This document shows, piece by piece, positions 8,859 to 17,957 of a stretch of 64,000 bases of DNA. The stretch lies in NCBI RefSeq assembly GCF_002262875.1, contig NZ_NKYE01000003.1, positions 124,001 to 188,000 of the forward strand, in the 5' to 3' direction. How positions within the stretch are numbered: the first letter of the stretch is position 1; each line of letters starts with the position of its first letter. The position numbers and the translations under genes were made by a program. Below the pieces are notes generated by a model, which worked only from the letters and a program-made list of their open reading frames with translations, did not search any database and was not told the origin of the DNA. Origin of the DNA: Amycolatopsis antarctica (GTDB lineage Bacteria > Actinomycetota > Actinomycetes > Mycobacteriales > Pseudonocardiaceae).

Positions 8859-11405
8859 ATGAAAGCAGTCCGCCGGTTCACCGTGCACCCGAGCCTGCCG
8901 GAACCGCTGACGGGTCTCGGCCCGCTGGCCACCAACCTGCGCTGGACCTGGCACCCGCCGACGCGTGATCTGTTCGCCTCCATCGACGACGAGCTGTTCC
9001 GCCGGATCAAGGATCCGCTGCGGATGCTCACCACCGTCCCCGCCGACCGTCTCACCGAACTGTCCCGGGACGAGGGTTTTCTCGCGCACGCCCGTTCGGT
9101 CACCGAGGACCTGGACCGCTATCTCACCGAGCCGCGCTGGTACCAGCGCCGGGCAGGGGAGGGAGCGAACCTGCCCGCGGCGATCGCGTACTTCTCGATG
9201 GAGTTCGGGGTGACCGAGGCGCTGCCCAACTACTCCGGTGGGCTGGGCATCCTCGCCGCCGACCACCTCAAGGCCGCCTCGGACCTCGGCGCGCCGGTGA
9301 TCGGCGTCGGCCCCCTCTACCGGGCCGGGTACTTCCGCCAGTCACTCTCGCTCGACGGCTGGCAGGTGGAGCACTATCCGGTGATCGACCCGGACGGGCT
9401 GCCGCTGGAGCTGCTGCGCGAACCCGCGGGGCCGGCGGTGCGGGTGTGCGTCGCGATGCCCGGTGGCCGTGACCTGCACGCCCAGGTGTGGCAGGCGCGG
9501 GTGGGCCGGATCCCCTTGCTGCTGCTGGACACCGACATCGACGAGAACGACGCCGACCTGCGCGGGGTGACCGACCGGCTGTACGGCGGGGACGCCGACC
9601 ACCGGATCCGGCAGGAGATACTGGCCGGGATCGGCGGGATGCGTGCCGTCCGGAGGTACTGCGAACTGACCGGTCACCCGCAGCCGGAGGTGTTCCACAC
9701 CAACGAGGGGCACGCCGGATTCCTCGGGCTGGAACGGGCACGGGAGGTTCTGGCCGTCGCGGAACTGGACTTCGAGGAGACGCTCTCGGCGGTGCGGGCG
9801 GGGACGGTGTTCACCACGCACACACCGGTGTCCGCGGGCATCGACCGTTTCCCGGTGGACCTGGTGCGGCACTACTTCGGCGACGGCAGGCTGCTGCCCG
9901 GCGTCGAGTGCCACCGGGTGCTCGCGCTCGGCGCCGAGGACAACCCCGGCATGTTCAACATGGCGCACATGGGTTTGCGGCTCGCGCAGCGGGCGAACGG
10001 GGTGTCCGCGCTGCACGGTAGGGTGTCCCGGCGGATGTTCGCGCGGCTGTGGCCGGGTTTCGACCACGCCGAGGTGCCGATCGCCGCGGTCACCAACGGC
10101 GTGCACGGCCCGACCTGGGTGGCCAGGGAGATGACAGAGCTGCTCGGCGGCAGCGACGAGGAGTGGGGCCACGACGGCGCGGGCGGCCGGACCGGCCCGC
10201 GTGAGGGCGTCAGCGACGCCCAGCTCTGGGAGCTGCGCCGGGACCTGCGGCAGAAGCTGATCACCGAGGTGCGGCGCCGGGTGCGGGCGGCGTGGATGCA
10301 GCGCGGCGCCTCGGCTCTCGAACTCGGCTGGACGGACGGGATCTTCGATCCGGACGTGCTGACCGTCGGCTTCGCCCGCAGGGTGCCCACGTACAAGCGG
10401 CTGACGCTGATGCTGCGCGATCAGGAGCGCCTGCGCGCACTGCTGCACGACGAGCGGCGCCCGATCCAGGTGGTGGTGGCGGGCAAGTCCCATCCCGCGG
10501 ACGAGGGCGGGAAGGCACTGATCCAGAAGATCGTGCGCTTCGTCGACGATCCCGCGGTGCGGCAGCGCATCGTCTTCCTGCCCGACTTCGACATGTCCAT
10601 CGCCCGCTATCTGTACCGGGGCTGCGACGTGTGGCTGAACAATCCGACCCGACCGCTGGAGGCGTGCGGGACGTCCGGGATGAAGTCGGCGCTCAACGGC
10701 GGGCTGAACCTGTCCATCCGGGACGGCTGGTGGGACGAGTACTACGACGGCAGCAACGGCTGGGCCATCCCGACCGCGGACGGGGTGACCGACCCGCTGC
10801 GCCGGGACGACCTGGAGGCCGCGGCGCTCTACGACCTGCTCGGCCAGCAGATCGCCCCGCTGTTCTACGACCGCGATCCCGGTGGCGTTCCGCGTGGCTG
10901 GCTGGCGATGGTGTGGCACACGCTGGAGACGCTGGGGCCGCGGGTGCAGGCGTCGCGGATGGTGCGGGAGTACGTCGAGTCGTTCTACCTGCCCGCGGCG
11001 CGCAACGTCGCCGCGGCCACCGGCGGCGACTACGCCGGGGCACGTTCGCTGGCGAGCTACCGGAATCGGCTGGACGCGGTGTGGGACCGAGTTCGGGTGA
11101 CGGAGCCGGAACTGGTTCTCGGCGACTCGCCGCAGGTGGGCGACGAGGTCCACGTCCGCGCCTCGGTGGAGCTGGCCGGGCTCGCGGAGTCCGATGTGGA
11201 CGTTCAGGCGGTGGTCGGCACGGTCGCCGACACCGACCGGCTGCACGACACGGTCACGGTGCCGATGTCGCCGGCCGGCGACGGCCGGTTCGCCGCCGCG
11301 CTCCGCCTGCCGCACGCCGGTTCGCTGGGCTACACCGTGCGGGTGCTGCCCCGGCACGACCTGCTGGCCAGTCCGGCCGAACTCGGCCGGGTGGTGCTGG
11401 CCTGA
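8859..11405 (+). CDS. glgP: Glycogen/alpha-glucan phosphorylase
   Basis: An 848-residue GT35 phosphorylase that releases glucose-1-phosphate from alpha-1,4-glucans. The PLP-binding site is EACGTSGMKSALNGG, with the Schiff-base lysine at about residue 609; the substrate-loop region VFHTNEGHAGFLGLER is also present. Length and the N-terminal DUF3417 segment (LGPLATNLRWTWHP) place it in the actinobacterial form rather than the E. coli MalP/GlgP form. The ATG at 8859 is chosen at the start of homology. It fits with the GT4 and GH57 glucan genes at 36.8-42.9 kb. Confidence 0.93.
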   Translation: MKAVRRFTVHPSLPEPLTGLGPLATNLRWTWHPPTRDLFASIDDELFRRIKDPLRMLTTVPADRLTELSRDEGFLAHARSVTEDLDRYLTEPRWYQRRAGEGANLPAAIAYFSMEFGVTEALPNYSGGLGILAADHLKAASDLGAPVIGVGPLYRAGYFRQSLSLDGWQVEHYPVIDPDGLPLELLREPAGPAVRVCVAMPGGRDLHAQVWQARVGRIPLLLLDTDIDENDADLRGVTDRLYGGDADHRIRQEILAGIGGMRAVRRYCELTGHPQPEVFHTNEGHAGFLGLERAREVLAVAELDFEETLSAVRAGTVFTTHTPVSAGIDRFPVDLVRHYFGDGRLLPGVECHRVLALGAEDNPGMFNMAHMGLRLAQRANGVSALHGRVSRRMFARLWPGFDHAEVPIAAVTNGVHGPTWVAREMTELLGGSDEEWGHDGAGGRTGPREGVSDAQLWELRRDLRQKLITEVRRRVRAAWMQRGASALELGWTDGIFDPDVLTVGFARRVPTYKRLTLMLRDQERLRALLHDERRPIQVVVAGKSHPADEGGKALIQKIVRFVDDPAVRQRIVFLPDFDMSIARYLYRGCDVWLNNPTRPLEACGTSGMKSALNGGLNLSIRDGWWDEYYDGSNGWAIPTADGVTDPLRRDDLEAAALYDLLGQQIAPLFYDRDPGGVPRGWLAMVWHTLETLGPRVQASRMVREYVESFYLPAARNVAAATGGDYAGARSLASYRNRLDAVWDRVRVTEPELVLGDSPQVGDEVHVRASVELAGLAESDVDVQAVVGTVADTDRLHDTVTVPMSPAGDGRFAAALRLPHAGSLGYTVRVLPRHDLLASPAELGRVVLA

Positions 11406-11451
11406 CCCGGCCGTCCGGCGACCGTTCCCGGGGCACGGCCCGCGGGGCGGA

Positions 11452-11847
11452 TCACGGGACGGCCGGGCCGCCCCCCGGCCCGGTCGGCAACCCTGCCGCC
11501 GCCCAGGCCCGGAAGCCGCCGACCAGGTCGGTCGCCCGGCGCAGGCCGAGGCGGCGCAGGTCGGCGGCGGCCAGGCTGGACGCGTAGCCCTCGTTGCACA
11601 CCACGACAACGGGGGTGTCCGCGTCGAATCCGGGCAGCCGGTGATCGCCGCCGGGGTCCAGTCGCCACTCCAGGTGGATCCGTTCCACCGCAACGGATCC
11701 TGGGATCTCGCCCTCGGCCGACCGGTTCTCGTGCGGCCGGATGTCGGCGATCACCGCGCCCTGTCCGCGCAGCGCGTCCGCCGCCTCCGGGGTGACTCGG
11801 TCCAATGTGGACCGTGCCTGCGCGAGCAGGTCGTCGATGGCGCTCAT
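11452..11847 (-). CDS. Rhodanese-like sulfurtransferase
   Basis: A 131-residue single rhodanese domain. The active-site loop is CNEGYAS after the strand VVVV, with the conserved DIRPHENRSAEGEIPGSV segment near the N-terminus. It starts at an ATG that overlaps the stop of cysteine dioxygenase by four bases (ATGA), so the two are coupled. Cysteine dioxygenase makes cysteine sulfinate, and a rhodanese would handle persulfide or sulfite by-products; that link is inferred from the operon. Confidence 0.88.
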   Translation of the reverse strand: MSAIDDLLAQARSTLDRVTPEAADALRGQGAVIADIRPHENRSAEGEIPGSVAVERIHLEWRLDPGGDHRLPGFDADTPVVVVCNEGYASSLAAADLRRLGLRRATDLVGGFRAWAAAGLPTGPGGGPAVP

Positions 11848-12398
11848 CCCGTGGCCCCGGAGTCCAGTCCCGGCAGCGCGGGGATCTCCGCGGGAACCTC
11901 GTGCAGCGAGGTGTACTCGCGGGTGGTGACCAGCGGCGGGGAGTAGGCGTGCACGCTCGCCGCCGGTCCGGTGCCCGCGCCGGTGACCTGGTGTGCGCGG
12001 CCCGCGCCGAAGCCGAGCGTGCGGCCCGCCGTGTGGTTGCGGGCCCGGATCGGCCCGCCCGGGTAGCGGTACTCCTCCGCGAGGTCGCCCTGCAGCACGG
12101 TGAACGAGCCGGAGGCGCCGCCGTGGTCGTGGGGTTCGGTGTGCTGACCGGGCAGCCAGGACAGCAGCCACAGCTCGACGCCGCCGGTCAGGGCGAGCCG
12201 GGCCCACCAGCGGTGGTCGGGGTCGAAGCGCAGCACCTCGCGCAGTTCGGGGGCGAGGTCACGGGCGACGGTGGAGGTCAGCGTGGCGAGTTCGCCCGCG
12301 GTCCACAGTGACCGTTCGGGATGCAGCAGCGAGCCGAGGGGCTGTGCCGCGAGCCGCGGGTGGATCTCGAGGTCGGGCCGGATCAGGGACTGCGTCAT
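11844..12398 (-). CDS. Cysteine dioxygenase
   Basis: A 184-residue cupin that oxidises L-cysteine to cysteine sulfinate with non-haem iron. The iron ligands are visible as His90 and His92 in TEPHDHGG and His136 in GAGRAHQV. Bacterial type lacking the mammalian Cys-Tyr crosslink cysteine. A GCAGGAG ribosome-binding site precedes the ATG. The gene follows a short leader peptide ending in Cys-Gly-Cys and is coupled to a rhodanese, pointing to an operon responding to cysteine supply. Confidence 0.9.
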   Translation of the reverse strand: MTQSLIRPDLEIHPRLAAQPLGSLLHPERSLWTAGELATLTSTVARDLAPELREVLRFDPDHRWWARLALTGGVELWLLSWLPGQHTEPHDHGGASGSFTVLQGDLAEEYRYPGGPIRARNHTAGRTLGFGAGRAHQVTGAGTGPAASVHAYSPPLVTTREYTSLHEVPAEIPALPGLDSGATG

Positions 12399-12481
12399 GG
12401 TTGCTCCTGCGGAAGCGGGCGTACGTGGCCACGAGCGCGCGGCGGGGCGGTACGGCCGGGGCTTCCCGGAAAGGCGTGCCG

Positions 12482-12598
12482 TCAGTTCCGCCGCGCGCGG
12501 CTACATCCGCAGGACGCGACGAGCAGCAGGTCGACGGTGCGGTCACGCCAGAGGACACCCGCGATGGCGGGTGCGGCGAGAGCGGCTGACCTGGGCAC
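12482..12598 (-). CDS. Cys-containing leader peptide upstream of cysteine dioxygenase
   Basis: A 38-codon frame from a GTG at 12598, ending 83 bases before cysteine dioxygenase. Its C-terminus, RTVDLLLVASCGCSRARRN, matches the pattern of actinobacterial sulfur-gene leader peptides (RRHVDLLRVASALC..R type): a basic residue, VDL, L-VAS, closely spaced cysteines and a basic tail. Ribosome stalling at the Cys-Gly-Cys codons under cysteine shortage would be the regulatory event. The start codon is uncertain because no strong ribosome-binding site is present. Confidence 0.6.
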   Translation of the reverse strand: MPRSAALAAPAIAGVLWRDRTVDLLLVASCGCSRARRN

Positions 12599-12713
12599 GT
12601 CATCGATGGTGCCACAGCGGGCGGTCGGCGTGTGCGGGGTCTCATTCACTGGTACGGCCCGGCAACGGCATGCCGCCCGCGACACGACCGCCGGGAATGG
12701 CGACAATGGGAGG

Positions 12714-13520
12714 GTGATCGAGCCGACGCAAGACCTTGACGACCTCGTGGTGCACATGTCCGGTGTCGGCGTGCGCCGCGGCGGCAGCACCCTGCTGGCC
12801 GACCTCCACTGGTCGGTGGAACTCGACGAGCGCTGGGTGGTGCTGGGCGCCAACGGCGCCGGCAAGACGACGGTCCTGCGGCTGGCCGCGGCCGAACTGC
12901 ACCCGACCACGGGCACCGTGCACGTGCTCTCCGAGCAGCTCGGCCGTACCGACGTGTTCGAGCTGCGCCCGCGGATCGGGTTCACCTCCGCCGCACTCGC
13001 CGCCAGGGTCCCCGCCGAGGAGACCGTGCGCGATCTGGTGATCAGCGCCGGTTACGCGGTGCTCGGCCGCTGGCGGGAGACCTACGACGCGATGGACACC
13101 GAGCGCGCCGGCGAGCTGCTGGCCGCGCTCGGCATCAAGCACCTGGCGGAGCGCACCTTCGGCACCTTGTCCGAGGGGGAGCGTAAGCGGACGCTGATCG
13201 CCAGGTCGCTGATGACGGACCCGGAGATGCTGCTGCTCGACGAGCCGGCCGCGGGACTCGACCTCGGTGGACGGGAGGACCTGGTCGCCCGCCTGTCCGA
13301 GCTGGCCCTCGATCCGGAGGCGCCGGCGATGGTGCTGGTCACCCATCACGTCGAGGAGATCCCGCCCGGCTTCACCCATGCCCTGCTGCTGGCCGACGGG
13401 CGCAGCGTCGCGTCCGGTCTGATCGAGGACGTGATCACCGCGGAGAACCTGTCCCGCACCTTCGGCCAGGATCTGTTGCTGGAACGCTCGGGCGGACGGT
13501 TCTTCGCCCGTCGCCGCTGA
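12714..13520 (+). CDS. Orphan ABC transporter ATP-binding protein
   Basis: A 268-residue ABC ATPase with Walker A GANGAGKTT, signature LSEGERKR, Walker B MLLLDEP and switch His in VTHH. The composition resembles the YlmA/iron-molybdate-like subgroup of stand-alone ATPases. No permease or binding protein gene lies on either side, so it may act with an unlinked membrane partner or in a non-transport role. GTG start after GGGAGG. It is divergent from the leader peptide and cysteine dioxygenase genes. Confidence 0.87.
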   Translation: MIEPTQDLDDLVVHMSGVGVRRGGSTLLADLHWSVELDERWVVLGANGAGKTTVLRLAAAELHPTTGTVHVLSEQLGRTDVFELRPRIGFTSAALAARVPAEETVRDLVISAGYAVLGRWRETYDAMDTERAGELLAALGIKHLAERTFGTLSEGERKRTLIARSLMTDPEMLLLDEPAAGLDLGGREDLVARLSELALDPEAPAMVLVTHHVEEIPPGFTHALLLADGRSVASGLIEDVITAENLSRTFGQDLLLERSGGRFFARRR

Positions 13521-13630
13521 GCCCGGCTCTACCGGGCGGTAGCCTGCGGGGAAGGTCGCCGACCGGCGACGTCGTGTGCCGGCGCGGGCCGGACCGCGCC
13601 GGCCGGCAGAGTCATCGAGGAGGACGCGGC

Positions 13631-14410
13631 GTGGGCGAGTTCGTACGTCTCGAGGTCGAGGGTGGCGTGGGCACGATCCGGCTGGAGCGTCCGCCGGTGA
13701 ACGCACTCAACAACCAGGTGCAGGCCGAACTGGCCGGGCTGGCGCGGGAGGCCTCCACCCGGGACGACGTGCGCGCGGTGATCCTCTACGGCGGTGAGAA
13801 GACCTTCGCGGGTGGCGCGGACATCAAGGAGATGGCCGCCCGGACCTACGTCGAGATGACCGAGTTCGGTGCCGACCTGACCAACACGCTCAGCGCGCTC
13901 GCCGCCATCCCCAAGCCGACCGTCGCCGCGATCACCGGCTACGCGCTCGGTGGCGGCCTGGAACTGGCTCTGACCGCGGACCGCCGCATCGGCGGCGACA
14001 ACGTCAAGGTCGGCCAGCCGGAGATCCAGCTCGGCATCATCCCCGGCGCGGGTGGCACACAGCGCCTGGCCAGGCTGATCGGCCCGAGCAAGGCCAAGGA
14101 CCTGATCTACACCGGCCGGTTCGTCAAGGCCGAGGAGGCGCTGGCGCTGGGCATCCTGGACGAGGTGGTGGCCCCGGACGAGGTCTACGCCGCGGCACAC
14201 AGGTGGGCCGCGCAGTTCGCCGAGGGCCCCGCGGTCGCGCTCAAGGCCGCGAAGGCCGCGATCGACGGCGGGCTGGACGTCGACCTGGCGAACGGGCTGA
14301 AGCTGGAGGCGAACCTGTTCGCCGCGCTGTGGGCGACCGAGGACCAGGCGAACGGCATGCGCTCGTTCGTCGACAACGGTCCCGGCAAGGCGACCTTCAA
14401 GGGCAAGTGA
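13631..14410 (+). CDS. Enoyl-CoA hydratase
   Basis: A 259-residue crotonase-fold enzyme hydrating 2-enoyl-CoA in beta-oxidation or related acyl-CoA chemistry. Both catalytic glutamates are present, in ALGGGLELAL and in GQPEIQLGIIPGAGGTQRL, and the oxyanion-hole segment GGADIKEM is intact. A strong GAGGAGGAC site precedes the GTG at 13631. It is followed after five bases by a methyltransferase gene, so the two are probably co-transcribed. Confidence 0.92.
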   Translation: MGEFVRLEVEGGVGTIRLERPPVNALNNQVQAELAGLAREASTRDDVRAVILYGGEKTFAGGADIKEMAARTYVEMTEFGADLTNTLSALAAIPKPTVAAITGYALGGGLELALTADRRIGGDNVKVGQPEIQLGIIPGAGGTQRLARLIGPSKAKDLIYTGRFVKAEEALALGILDEVVAPDEVYAAAHRWAAQFAEGPAVALKAAKAAIDGGLDVDLANGLKLEANLFAALWATEDQANGMRSFVDNGPGKATFKGK

Positions 14411-14415
14411 TCGAC

Positions 14416-15432
14416 ATGTCCCAGCTCGACGACACCACGCTCGACGGCGCGCCCGGTGGTGGCGCGGCCGATCCGGACCCGCGCCCGCACGCCACGGCCG
14501 AGGAGGTGCGCGCCGCGTTCGCCGACCCGAAGCTCGCCAACGTGCTCTACCACGACTGGGAGGCGGGCACGTACGACGAGAAGTGGTCCATCTCCTACGA
14601 CGAACGCTGCATCACCTACGCCACCGAGGTGTTCCACGCCGTCGCCGGGGAGGCGGACGAGCCGTACCAACACGCCATGGAACTGGGCAGTGGCACCGGT
14701 TTCTTCCTGCTCAACCTGATGCAGGGAGGAGTGATCAAAAAGGGTTCGGTCACCGACCTGTCGCCCGGGATGGTGCGGGTCGCGCTGCGCAACGCCGGGA
14801 ACCTGGGGCTCGACGTGGACGGCCGGGTGGCCGACGCGGAGCGCGTCCCGTATCCGGACGACACCTTCGACCTCGTGGTCGGGCACGCGGTACTGCACCA
14901 CATCCCGGACGTGCGGGCCGCGTTCCGCGAGGTGCTGCGCGTGCTCAAGCCCGGCGGACGGTTCGTCTTCGCCGGGGAGCCGACGAGGATCGGCGACACC
15001 TACGCGCGCAAGCTGGGCCAGCTCACCTGGTGGCTCACCACCAACGTCACCAGGCTGCCCGCGCTCAACTCCTGGCGCAGGCCGCAGGCCGAGCTCGACG
15101 AGTCCTCACGGGCGGCCGCGCTGGAAGCCGTGGTGGACATCCACACCTTCGACCCGTCCGAACTGGAACGCTCCGCACTGGGCGCGGGCGCGGTGGACGT
15201 GCGCGCGGTGACCGAGGAGTTCGCGGCCGCGCTGGTCGGCTGGCCGATCCGTACCTTCGAGGCCGCCGTGCCGCAGGAGAAGCTGACGGTGCGCTGGCGG
15301 CTGTTCGCCTACAAGGCGTGGCTGCGGCTCTCGGCCGTGGACAAGGCGCTGCTGGCGAAGATCCTGCCCCGCGAGCTGTTCTACAACGTGATGATCACCG
15401 GCACCAAGCCGCCGGCCCCCGTCGAGCCCTGA
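14416..15432 (+). CDS. Class I SAM-dependent methyltransferase
   Basis: A 338-residue methyltransferase. Motif I is MELGSGTGFF, the acidic post-I region is SPGMVRVALRNA, and the motif with VGHAVLHHIPD is the usual Methyltransf_11/25 pattern. The C-terminal ~130 residues, rich in Trp and Arg, are a lineage-specific extension. Substrate unknown; position in the enoyl-CoA hydratase operon suggests a lipid or CoA-linked context but does not prove it. The ATG lies five bases after the previous stop. Confidence 0.85.
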   Translation: MSQLDDTTLDGAPGGGAADPDPRPHATAEEVRAAFADPKLANVLYHDWEAGTYDEKWSISYDERCITYATEVFHAVAGEADEPYQHAMELGSGTGFFLLNLMQGGVIKKGSVTDLSPGMVRVALRNAGNLGLDVDGRVADAERVPYPDDTFDLVVGHAVLHHIPDVRAAFREVLRVLKPGGRFVFAGEPTRIGDTYARKLGQLTWWLTTNVTRLPALNSWRRPQAELDESSRAAALEAVVDIHTFDPSELERSALGAGAVDVRAVTEEFAAALVGWPIRTFEAAVPQEKLTVRWRLFAYKAWLRLSAVDKALLAKILPRELFYNVMITGTKPPAPVEP

Positions 15433-15436
15433 GGCC

Positions 15437-16651
15437 TTGGCCTACCCGTTCTCCGACGCCGACGTCGCCTTCCTCCGCTCCGCGGAGGGCGTGGCGGCGC
15501 TGCGGGCGTGCGCGGGACTGTCGCTGCGTCCCGGCGACCGGATCGCCGATGTGGCCGTCGTCCGCGGGGTGGCCGGGGAACGCCACGCGGCGGCGGTACT
15601 GGAAACGTTGGTGCTGCGCGGAAAAGCATCGTCCAAAATAGATGGTTCGGCGGACTGGCTGTTCACCGGCGACGCGCTGCAGCAGGCGAGTGCCTCCCCG
15701 GTCGCCCGCCACCGTGCCGCCCGGCTGGCCGGAAGGGACGTGCACGACGTGACCTGCTCGGTGGGTGCCGATCTGGTCGAACTGGCCAGGGTCGCCCGGC
15801 GGTGCGTGGGTTCCGACCTGGACACCGTCCGGCTGGCGATGGCGCGGCACAACTGCGGCCGGGCGGAGGTCGCGGCGACCGTGTTGCGTGCGGACGCCCT
15901 GCGCCCGGTCAGTACCGGCGCCGTCGTCGTCGCCGATCCGGCCCGGCGGGACGGCAGCGGCAGGCGGACCTGGCGGCCGGCCGATCTGCTGCCTCCGCTG
16001 GACGAACTCGCCGAGGTTCACCGGGGGCGCGATCTGGTGGTCAAGTGCGCGCCCGGACTCGACCCGGCGCTGACGCCGTGGGCGGACGAGGTGGAACTGG
16101 TGTCGCTGGACGGCCAGGTTCGCGAGGCCTGCCTGTGGACGGGTGGCCTCGCCGGGACCGCACGCAGGGCAACGGTCCTCGGTTCGGACGGTACACAGTG
16201 GACGATCGCCGGTGAGGAGCCGGACGAGGTGCCCTCGGCCGCGCCGGGCGAGTGGATCGTCGATCCGGACGGCGCCGTGGTGCGGGCCGGACTGGTACGG
16301 CACTACGCTGCGCGGCACGGTCTCTGGCAGCTCGACGAGCGGATCGCCTACCTCACCGGGGACACCCCGCCGCCGGGCGTACGCGCCTTCCGGATCGCCG
16401 AGTACGGCCCCTACAGCGAGAAGTCCCTGCGATCCATCCTGCGCCGGCACGAGGTGGGCAGGCTGGAGATCCTGATCCGCGGCCTTGACGTCGATCCGGA
16501 CGCTCTGCGCCGCCGGATGAAACCGCGTGGCACCGAGGAGGCGACGGTGGTGCTCACCAGGGTCGGACGATCCCCGGTGGCCTACCTGTGCCGGGCCGAA
16601 CGGATCCCGGCCACGGGGGCCCCCGGGAACGGCACGGGCCCCGCGGACTGA
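15437..16651 (+). CDS. THUMP-like domain class I methyltransferase
   Basis: A 404-residue protein with a methyltransferase core around residues 90-230 (DVTCSVGADLVELAR as motif I) and a C-terminal THUMP-like domain ending in RRMKPRGTEEATVVLTR. The arrangement is that of an actinobacterial family of putative RNA or nucleic-acid methyltransferases; the substrate is not established. A TTG start four bases after the upstream stop is used, since it restores the family N-terminus (AYPFSDADVAFLRS). The stop codon lies in the loop of a terminator hairpin. Confidence 0.8.
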   Translation: MAYPFSDADVAFLRSAEGVAALRACAGLSLRPGDRIADVAVVRGVAGERHAAAVLETLVLRGKASSKIDGSADWLFTGDALQQASASPVARHRAARLAGRDVHDVTCSVGADLVELARVARRCVGSDLDTVRLAMARHNCGRAEVAATVLRADALRPVSTGAVVVADPARRDGSGRRTWRPADLLPPLDELAEVHRGRDLVVKCAPGLDPALTPWADEVELVSLDGQVREACLWTGGLAGTARRATVLGSDGTQWTIAGEEPDEVPSAAPGEWIVDPDGAVVRAGLVRHYAARHGLWQLDERIAYLTGDTPPPGVRAFRIAEYGPYSEKSLRSILRRHEVGRLEILIRGLDVDPDALRRRMKPRGTEEATVVLTRVGRSPVAYLCRAERIPATGAPGNGTGPAD

Positions 16652-16663
16652 TCCGCGGGGCCC
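16636..16663 (+). terminator. Hairpin terminator spanning stop codon
   Basis: Perfect 12-base arms GGGCCCCGCGGA and complement enclose a CTGA loop that contains the TGA stop of the THUMP-like gene. No U-tract. It also sits at the convergence with the ferritin-like genes. Confidence 0.6.
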
Positions 16664-16688
16664 GGCCGTCGGGGGATGTTCCGCCCGG

Positions 16689-17279
16689 TCAGGGCAGGAA
16701 CGGTGCGACGAGGTCGAGTACTTCCTGCTTCGTCTTGGGCGTCTCGACGGCGCCCATGTAGACGCCGCCCTCGGCGGGCAGGTCGAGCAGGTCGCCGACC
16801 ACCGCCGCGTGCCGCGCCTCGACGCCGAAGATGCCGGCGGCGGCCTGCAGGATGGTCTTGTCCTTGATGAAGCCCGCGGCGCCCAGGTAGGCGCCGACAC
16901 CGACGTTCTCGAAGGTGTGGCTGGTCTTCAGGTAGGTCTCGCGGCTCTCGAACGCGGCACCGAAGTCGACCTTCGGGGCCTCCACCGGAGTGCCACCGAC
17001 CTGCTTGATCGCCTTGGTCAGGAAGTCCACGTGGAACTTCTCGTCCTCCTCCACCCGCTTCAGGTAGAGGTATTCGCGACCGTGCAGCAAATGGGCCGAG
17101 TTGCCCTGCCGGTAGAACTCGGCTTCGAGGTATTCGAGGGTGAGCGCGTAGTTCATCACCTCGACGTCATCGGCGAAATCGCCGGACTTCGCCAGGTGCC
17201 AGCGGTTGTTCAATGCCGTGAGCGCGGTCTGCCCAGGCATCTCGGTCATATGTCCCTTGACCAGGTCGAGACGATTCAT
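16689..17279 (-). CDS. Ferritin-like domain protein, cytoplasmic form
   Basis: A 196-residue four-helix ferritin-like (Ferritin_2) protein. Carboxylate and histidine ligands expected for a di-iron site appear in NYALTLEYLEAEFY, EEDEKFHVDF and GVEARHAAVV. It has no signal peptide, in contrast to the paralogue immediately upstream, with which it shares the NYALTLEYLEA block. The nine-base gap to that gene indicates one operon. Iron storage, peroxide detoxification or desiccation stress have all been proposed for the family; none is shown here. Confidence 0.82.
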   Translation of the reverse strand: MNRLDLVKGHMTEMPGQTALTALNNRWHLAKSGDFADDVEVMNYALTLEYLEAEFYRQGNSAHLLHGREYLYLKRVEEDEKFHVDFLTKAIKQVGGTPVEAPKVDFGAAFESRETYLKTSHTFENVGVGAYLGAAGFIKDKTILQAAAGIFGVEARHAAVVGDLLDLPAEGGVYMGAVETPKTKQEVLDLVAPFLP

Positions 17280-17288
17280 GCCCGGCTC

Positions 17289-17957
17289 CTATTTTCCGCT
17301 TCCGATGAATGGCTGGATTTGTGCGACCACGTCCTCCATTGACCGGTTCTCCTCGATCGGCCGCGGGAACGGGTCGGCCAGCCGCAGGGTCGCCACGATC
17401 GCGGCGTGCCGCGACTCGACGCCGGCGATCGAGGCCGCGGCACCGAGCACGTCCGGGCTGCTGATCAGCGGAACCTGGCCGTGGTAGGCCGTGACACCGA
17501 GTTCCTCGAACGCGGACGCCTGGCGCAGGAACCTGAGCCTGGAACGGAAGGTCGCCTCGGGGTAGGTGATCTTCGGCTTCGCGACGGGGGTGCCGCCGAG
17601 GCTCGTGATCAGCTCGGTGATGCCGGTGACGTGGCCCTGCTCGTGGTCACGGATCGGCGTGAGCAGTTCCAGCTCACGCTCTTTGCGGATGATCCCCGCG
17701 CTGATTCCGTGGGTGTAGAAGTCCGCCTCGAGGTATTCGAGGGTGAGTGCGTAGTTGAGGATGTCGATATCGGTGGCGTCGCGCTGGGTGGCGTTGCCCG
17801 GTGCCGGTGCGGCGAATGCCTGTGCACCGAATCCGGTGCCGGCGGCCAGGGTGACGCCTGCTCCCACGAGACCCGCCCAGCGGATGAAATTGCGCCGGTC
17901 GTGTTCGTCGGAGAATTCGAGGACGGGATTTCCGTCGAATAACACATCTTTGCTCAT
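17289..17957 (-). CDS. Ferritin-like domain protein with Tat signal
   Basis: A 222-residue paralogue of the previous gene. Its N-terminus carries a twin-arginine motif (RRNFIRW) before a hydrophobic stretch and an AFAAPAP cleavage region, so export in folded, metal-loaded form is predicted. The ferritin-like core retains NYALTLEYLEADFY, RDHEQGHVTGI and GVESRHAAIV. First gene of a two-gene operon that makes one exported and one cytoplasmic ferritin-like protein. Confidence 0.83.
   Translation of the reverse strand: MSKDVLFDGNPVLEFSDEHDRRNFIRWAGLVGAGVTLAAGTGFGAQAFAAPAPGNATQRDATDIDILNYALTLEYLEADFYTHGISAGIIRKERELELLTPIRDHEQGHVTGITELITSLGGTPVAKPKITYPEATFRSRLRFLRQASAFEELGVTAYHGQVPLISSPDVLGAAASIAGVESRHAAIVATLRLADPFPRPIEENRSMEDVVAQIQPFIGSGK

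Noticed and set aside
9342..11693. A 783-codon reverse frame across glgP
   Set aside because: Antisense to the phosphorylase and His/Pro/Arg-rich with no recognisable domain.
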